Position numbers and translations under genes: made by a program. A stretch of 34,460 bases of DNA from CAXQRU01 sp964226685 (GTDB taxonomy: Bacteria; Pseudomonadota; Gammaproteobacteria; Pseudomonadales; Cellvibrionaceae). Under the pieces are notes generated by a model. That model was not told the origin of the DNA. It saw only the letters and a list, made by a program, of their open reading frames with translations, and made no database searches. Shown here piece after piece: positions 31,181-34,460 of this stretch (positions are counted from its first letter, which is position 1; every line of letters starts with the position of its first letter). The stretch covers positions 1 through 34,460 of the forward strand of contig CAXQRU010000053.1 in NCBI GenBank assembly GCA_964226685.1, given 5' to 3'.

Positions 31181-33085
31181 TTATTTAATGTACTGATTCT
31201 CTTTCACTCTTTGCCAAAAATCTTCCAAGGTCATTGAGCCAAGGTCTTCCCCCTCTCGAGTTCTAACCGATATTTGCTCATTTTCGACTTCTTTATCACC
31301 GAGAATGATCAGGTAAGGAATCTTTTGCAAAGTGTGCTCGCGGATTTTAAAGCCGATCTTTTCATTTCTCAAGTCACAAATAGCCCTCAAACCGTTATTT
31401 TGTAAAGAATTAGTGACTTTTTTAACATATTCGGCCTGTTTATCGGTAATATTCATCACAACAGCCTGCTCTGGCGCCAACCAAAGCGGAAACGCACCCT
31501 CATAATGCTCGATCAAAATACCAATAAAACGCTCGAATGAACCCAGTATCGCGCGGTGCAACATCACTGGCACTTTTCTAGAGCCATCTTCAGCCACATA
31601 TTGAGCATCAAGTCGCTCTGGCATCGAAAAATCCACTTGGATCGTGCCACACTGCCAAACTCGCTCAAGACAGTCTTTTAAAGAAAACTCAATCTTTGGG
31701 CCATAAAAAGCACCTTCACCTGGCAACTCTTGCCACTCCAAGCCTTTACTATCCAGGGCATCAGCCAAGGCCTTTTCCGCCTTATCCCAGACCTCATCCG
31801 AACCCACTCGCTGCTGTGGCCTAGTAGACAAGCGGATAATCACATCGGAAAAGCCAAACGCCTCATAAACCTGATATAGAAGATCTGTAAACTGACTAAC
31901 CTCAGCCTGGATGCTATCTTCCTCACAAAAAATATGGGCGTCATCTTGAACAAAGCCTCTCACACGCATCAAGCCCTGAAGAGTGCCAGACGCCTCGTTT
32001 CGATGGCAAGAGCCAAACTCAGCCAATCTTAAAGGTAGATCTCGGTAACTTCTTAAACCCTGATTAAACACCTGCACATGACAAGGGCAATTCATTGGCT
32101 TTAAAGCATAGTCTCTAGATTCCGATTCGACCACAAACATATTCTCACGGAACTTATCCCAGTGCCCAGAGCGCTCCCATAAGCTTTTATCAACCACCTG
32201 AGGGGTTTTAATCTCTTTGTAGCCATTATCTTTTTGTATTTTTCGAATGTATTGCTCGATTGTCGTATACAAAGCCCAACCCTTGGGGTGCCAAAAGACC
32301 ATGCCTGGAGCTTCTTCTTGAATATGAAAAAAATCAAACTTCTTCCCTAGCTTTCTATGATCACGCTTTTCGGCTTCCTCTAAACGATGCAAGTATGCTT
32401 TTAACTCGTTTTTACTCGCCCACGCCGTACCATAAATGCGCTGAAGCATGGCATTATCAGAATTGCCACGCCAATAAGCACCAGCCACTTTCATTAGCTT
32501 GAAATATTTGACTTTACCTGTCGAGGGCACATGAGGACCTCGACAAAGATCCTCAAACTCCCCTTGGCGATAGAGAGATAAGGTTTCACCCGCTGGAATA
32601 TCAGAGATAATTTCTGCCTTATAGTCTTCGCCCAAACTTTTAAAATAGCTGATGGCTTCGTCCCGACCCAACTCACGCCTAGATACCAACAAATCCTCTT
32701 GAGATAAAGCCTCCATTCGCCGCTCAATTGCTAACAAATCCTCAGGGGTAAAAGGCCTCTCATAGGCAAAATCGTAGTAAAAGCCATTATCAATCACTGG
32801 CCCTATTGTAACCTGAGCTTCTGGAAACAATTCCTTCACGGCTTGAGCCAGCAGATGAGCCGCCGAATGACGAATAATCTCTAAGCCTTCTTCAGACTTT
32901 TCAGTAATGATCTGAAGATTGACATCCGCAGAGATAAGGTGACTGGAATCAACGGTTTGATCATTAACAACACCAGCCAAAGTAGCTTTAGCCAACCCTG
33001 GGCCTATACTCGCAGCGACTTCATGAACAGTTACAGGGACATCAAAAGAACGGGTAGAACCATCGGGAAGTGTAATTACAGGCAT
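31181..33085 (-). CDS. thrS: Threonyl-tRNA synthetase
   Basis: Charges tRNA-Thr. The 634-residue class II enzyme (E. coli: 642) has an N-terminal TGS domain (PVITLPDGSTRSFDVPVTVHEVAASIG), the editing domain with HSAAHLLAQA and CRGPHVPSTG, the catalytic core with the zinc-binding Cys in NCPCHV and motif 2 FGSCHRNEASGTLQGLMRVRGFVQDDAHIFC, motif 3 LHRAILGSFERFIGILIEHY, and the anticodon-binding domain. ATG at 33083-33085 is chosen since it gives MPVITLPDG and has GAGAG upstream; an ATG at 33097 would include that site. First gene of the translation operon, with its own TATAAT promoter and a leader hairpin that may bind ThrRS. Confidence 0.97.
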   Translation of the reverse strand: MPVITLPDGSTRSFDVPVTVHEVAASIGPGLAKATLAGVVNDQTVDSSHLISADVNLQIITEKSEEGLEIIRHSAAHLLAQAVKELFPEAQVTIGPVIDNGFYYDFAYERPFTPEDLLAIERRMEALSQEDLLVSRRELGRDEAISYFKSLGEDYKAEIISDIPAGETLSLYRQGEFEDLCRGPHVPSTGKVKYFKLMKVAGAYWRGNSDNAMLQRIYGTAWASKNELKAYLHRLEEAEKRDHRKLGKKFDFFHIQEEAPGMVFWHPKGWALYTTIEQYIRKIQKDNGYKEIKTPQVVDKSLWERSGHWDKFRENMFVVESESRDYALKPMNCPCHVQVFNQGLRSYRDLPLRLAEFGSCHRNEASGTLQGLMRVRGFVQDDAHIFCEEDSIQAEVSQFTDLLYQVYEAFGFSDVIIRLSTRPQQRVGSDEVWDKAEKALADALDSKGLEWQELPGEGAFYGPKIEFSLKDCLERVWQCGTIQVDFSMPERLDAQYVAEDGSRKVPVMLHRAILGSFERFIGILIEHYEGAFPLWLAPEQAVVMNITDKQAEYVKKVTNSLQNNGLRAICDLRNEKIGFKIREHTLQKIPYLIILGDKEVENEQISVRTREGEDLGSMTLEDFWQRVKENQYIK

Positions 33086-33107
33086 ATAAACTCTCATTAA
33101 TCAGTGG

Positions 33108-33126
33108 CACCCAATACCAAAGGGTG
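33108..33126 (-). promoter_or_regulatory. Candidate thrS translational operator mimicking the tRNA-Thr anticodon arm
   Basis: On the minus strand CACCC (33126-33122) and GGGTG (33112-33108) form a 5-bp stem around TTTGGTATT. If the outer T and T face each other, the loop is the seven bases TTGGTAT: U at position 33, GGU (a threonine anticodon) at 34-36 and A at 37. It lies in the thrS leader, 22 bases before the ATG. E. coli ThrRS represses thrS by binding an mRNA hairpin that imitates the tRNA-Thr anticodon arm, so the same function is plausible. Confidence 0.45.
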
Positions 33127-33145
33127 TATGAACAAAAAGACGAGG

Positions 33146-33174
33146 ATTATACCTCAACTAAACACAGCTTTCAG
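33146..33174 (-). promoter_or_regulatory. Sigma-70 promoter of thrS-infC operon
   Basis: Minus-strand -35 CTGAAA (33174-33169), 17-base spacer and a perfect -10 TATAAT (33151-33146). Transcription would start near 33139 and give a leader of about 54 bases that includes the anticodon-like hairpin. It is back to back with the tRNA-Val promoter. Confidence 0.8.
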
Positions 33175-33212
33175 CAGTTACAAAAAATAATACACAAAAA
33201 CCAGGTTCTCCC

Positions 33213-33241
33213 TTGCAGACAAGGGATAAACTCGGTATTAT
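33213..33241 (+). promoter_or_regulatory. Sigma-70 promoter of tRNA-Val(GAC)
   Basis: -35 TTGCAG (33213-33218), 17-base spacer, -10 TATTAT (33236-33241), then CGCGCCCC as GC-rich discriminator. Same -10 and discriminator type as the Pro-Arg-His tRNA promoter. It is the only promoter I see before the Wzz-like gene. Confidence 0.82.
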
Positions 33242-33267
33242 CGCGCCCCTAGCAATTCATCTCATTT

Positions 33268-33344
33268 AGGCACGTAGCTCAGTTGGTTAGAGCACCACCT
33301 TGACATGGTGGGGGTCGTTGGTTCGAATCCAATCGTGCCTACCA
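33268..33344 (+). tRNA. tRNA-Val(GAC)
   Basis: A 77-base cloverleaf: acceptor AGGCACG (33268-33274) pairs with CGTGCCT (33334-33340), discriminator A, encoded CCA (33342-33344). The anticodon stem CCACC/GGTGG holds loop TTGACAT, anticodon GAC. It is divergent from thrS, an arrangement also seen in Pseudomonas-like genomes. Confidence 0.96.
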
Positions 33345-33368
33345 AATCCAGCCACAGGACTTAAACAA

Positions 33369-34346
33369 GTGGAACGTCGAACTCAAGCCCCATACTATCA
33401 TGACGAAATTGATCTCTTAGATCTAATCAGCAAATTCTGGAAAGAAAAGACACTTATCTTCAGCATTATTGGCCTATGCCTAATCGCCAGCATTGCTTAT
33501 GCACTAACAAGCCCCAAAGTTTTTGAAGCAAAAGCCCAACTTCAAAAACCATCAAACTCAGACCTAGCCCCAATTAACAACAATTTTTACTCAATCACTC
33601 CCGATGAAGCGTTTGGGAAGTTACTTGCCCGCCTAGAGTCAGACGCACATAAACAGAAGCTGTTAAAAGATAACAAAGAACTTATTCAAAGTACCCTGAA
33701 TATTGACAATGACCTTGATGGTATTGTTTTGCTGAGCAATCATGCGATCCGATCTATCAGCTACCCAGACCCAAAGGATACAGCGTCCACACCCAACATC
33801 TATGAAATATCGCTTTCTGGCAGCAACGAAAATGACACCCTCAGCAAACTCCTTGATAAAGACATCGAACTGGCCTCTACGCAGGTATTCAACGATATAA
33901 AAAGCGACTTTGAGCGACTGCAAAAATTTGAAGAACAAGAAATCCAAACAAAAATCGAACTGCTCTCAAACGCTCTTAAACAAAGAAGAGAGAATACCAT
34001 CACTCAACTTAGAGAAGCACAAGAGCTAGAATTAAAAAAACTGCAAGACGAGCTAAGCGCCAGAATGGAGTTTACCCTTGCAATACGAGAAGACCGAATC
34101 ATAGAGTTGGAACAAGCGATTAATATCGCCAATAAACTCGGCATTAGCTCGCCCTCAGAATGGTCTTTTGCTTCGACACCAACAGATGAGACCGGGGAAA
34201 CAAGCCAACAAGCACCCTTATACCTTCGAGGAAGCAAATTATTGATTGCCGAGCTAGAAAGCCTCAAATCAACCCCTAAAAACGCAATTTTTGACACCAA
34301 AATTCGCGAACTGCAATCTCAAATCAATCAAGTGAAATTGAGCTAA
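33369..34346 (+). CDS. Wzz-like polysaccharide chain-length determinant, no C-terminal membrane segment before the stop
   Basis: A 325-residue inner-membrane protein of the Wzz/polysaccharide co-polymerase type, which sets the length of O-antigen or exopolysaccharide chains. It has the family N-terminus HDEIDLLDLISKFWKEKTLI, a membrane helix at about 29-48, and a long periplasmic coiled coil (about 185-260, LREAQELELKKLQDELSARMEF). Wzz proteins normally end with a second membrane helix after a Pro-rich motif; the stop at 34344-34346 comes first, 48 bases before the adapter. The GTG at 33369 is used because the longer frame starts inside tRNA-Val. It lies 24 bases after the tRNA with no promoter between. 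Truncation or a sequencing frameshift is possible. Confidence 0.75.
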   Translation: MERRTQAPYYHDEIDLLDLISKFWKEKTLIFSIIGLCLIASIAYALTSPKVFEAKAQLQKPSNSDLAPINNNFYSITPDEAFGKLLARLESDAHKQKLLKDNKELIQSTLNIDNDLDGIVLLSNHAIRSISYPDPKDTASTPNIYEISLSGSNENDTLSKLLDKDIELASTQVFNDIKSDFERLQKFEEQEIQTKIELLSNALKQRRENTITQLREAQELELKKLQDELSARMEFTLAIREDRIIELEQAINIANKLGISSPSEWSFASTPTDETGETSQQAPLYLRGSKLLIAELESLKSTPKNAIFDTKIRELQSQINQVKLS

Positions 34347-34394
34347 AAATATCACTGCTACAGCTTGGTATAAAGATGTTCCATCCATATTCAC

Positions 34395-34460
34395 AGATCG
34401 GAAGAGCACACGTCTGAACTCCAGTCACGATCGTTAATCTCGTATGCCGTCTTCTGCTTG
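34395..34460 (+). other. Illumina TruSeq adapter, index and P7 sequence (synthetic)
   Basis: From AGATCGGAAGAGC at 34395 the window is the TruSeq index adapter: the common part to CCAGTCAC, index GATCGTTA (34429-34436), then the P7 oligo ending CTTCTGCTTG exactly at the last base. It is the same library index as at bases 1-43. Not genomic; trim. Confidence 0.99.

Noticed and set aside
33300..33368. Extra N-terminal 23 codons of the Wzz-like frame
   Set aside because: They lie inside tRNA-Val; the family N-terminus begins just after the GTG at 33369.

Overview
The window looks like a chromosomal segment of a gammaproteobacterium, probably from the broad Pseudomonas/Oceanospirillales/Cellvibrionales-type group. 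The evidence is the order thrS-infC-rpmI-rplT-pheS-pheT-ihfA-MerR, the scpA-scpB-rluB operon, the long form of QueF, MetZ, a TgpA-type transglutaminase operon, and a Pro-Arg-His tRNA cluster. I assign no species. Both ends are synthetic: bases 1-43 and 34395-34460 are the same Illumina TruSeq index adapter in opposite orientations. Only about 44-34394 is genomic, and the first and last genes lie against artificial edges.

Layout. 44-4123: the end of an unidentified coiled-coil gene, a membrane class III adenylate cyclase, then queF and an ABC-2 exporter on the minus strand. 4278-5262: two divergently placed tRNA pairs (Glu-Gly on plus, Val-Asp on minus), each with a good sigma-70 promoter, around a gene-free stretch of about 520 bases. 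5344-8790: a PAS histidine kinase, a flavin reductase, an LpxR-type lipid A deacylase and an ElaA-like acetyltransferase. 8804-9157: the Pro-Arg-His tRNA operon with its promoter. 9201-10996: flavodoxin, and a GGDEF diguanylate cyclase behind a candidate sigma-54 promoter. 10999-15650 (minus): rluB, scpB, scpA, dps, a YciO-family gene and an RNase AM-type PHP gene. 15694-20690 (mostly plus): a membrane protein, an SH3 protein, a periplasmic cyclophilin, an unusual PdxJ, a CBS protein, an Slp lipoprotein (minus), a TrmH-type methyltransferase and a YidB-like protein. 20698-24507 (minus): tgpA, DUF58 and moxR in one overlapping operon. 24599-33085 (minus): metZ, then the translation operon. 33213-34346 (plus): tRNA-Val(GAC) and a Wzz-like chain-length gene.

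Most of the window is housekeeping: tRNA synthetases, initiation factor, ribosomal proteins, tRNA and rRNA modification, chromosome segregation and cofactor synthesis. It also has two cyclic-nucleotide signalling enzymes and several envelope genes. I found no CRISPR array, insertion sequence, prophage, toxin-antitoxin pair or clear defence system. The best leads are: a short thrS leader hairpin whose loop reads like the tRNA-Thr(GGU) anticodon loop; a PdxJ that carries the Bacteroidetes-type signature in a gammaproteobacterial setting; an OxyR-like site before dps; a sigma-54-like site before the GGDEF gene; very tight or overlapping convergent gene ends throughout; and a Wzz-like gene that appears to depend on a tRNA promoter and stops before its expected second membrane segment.
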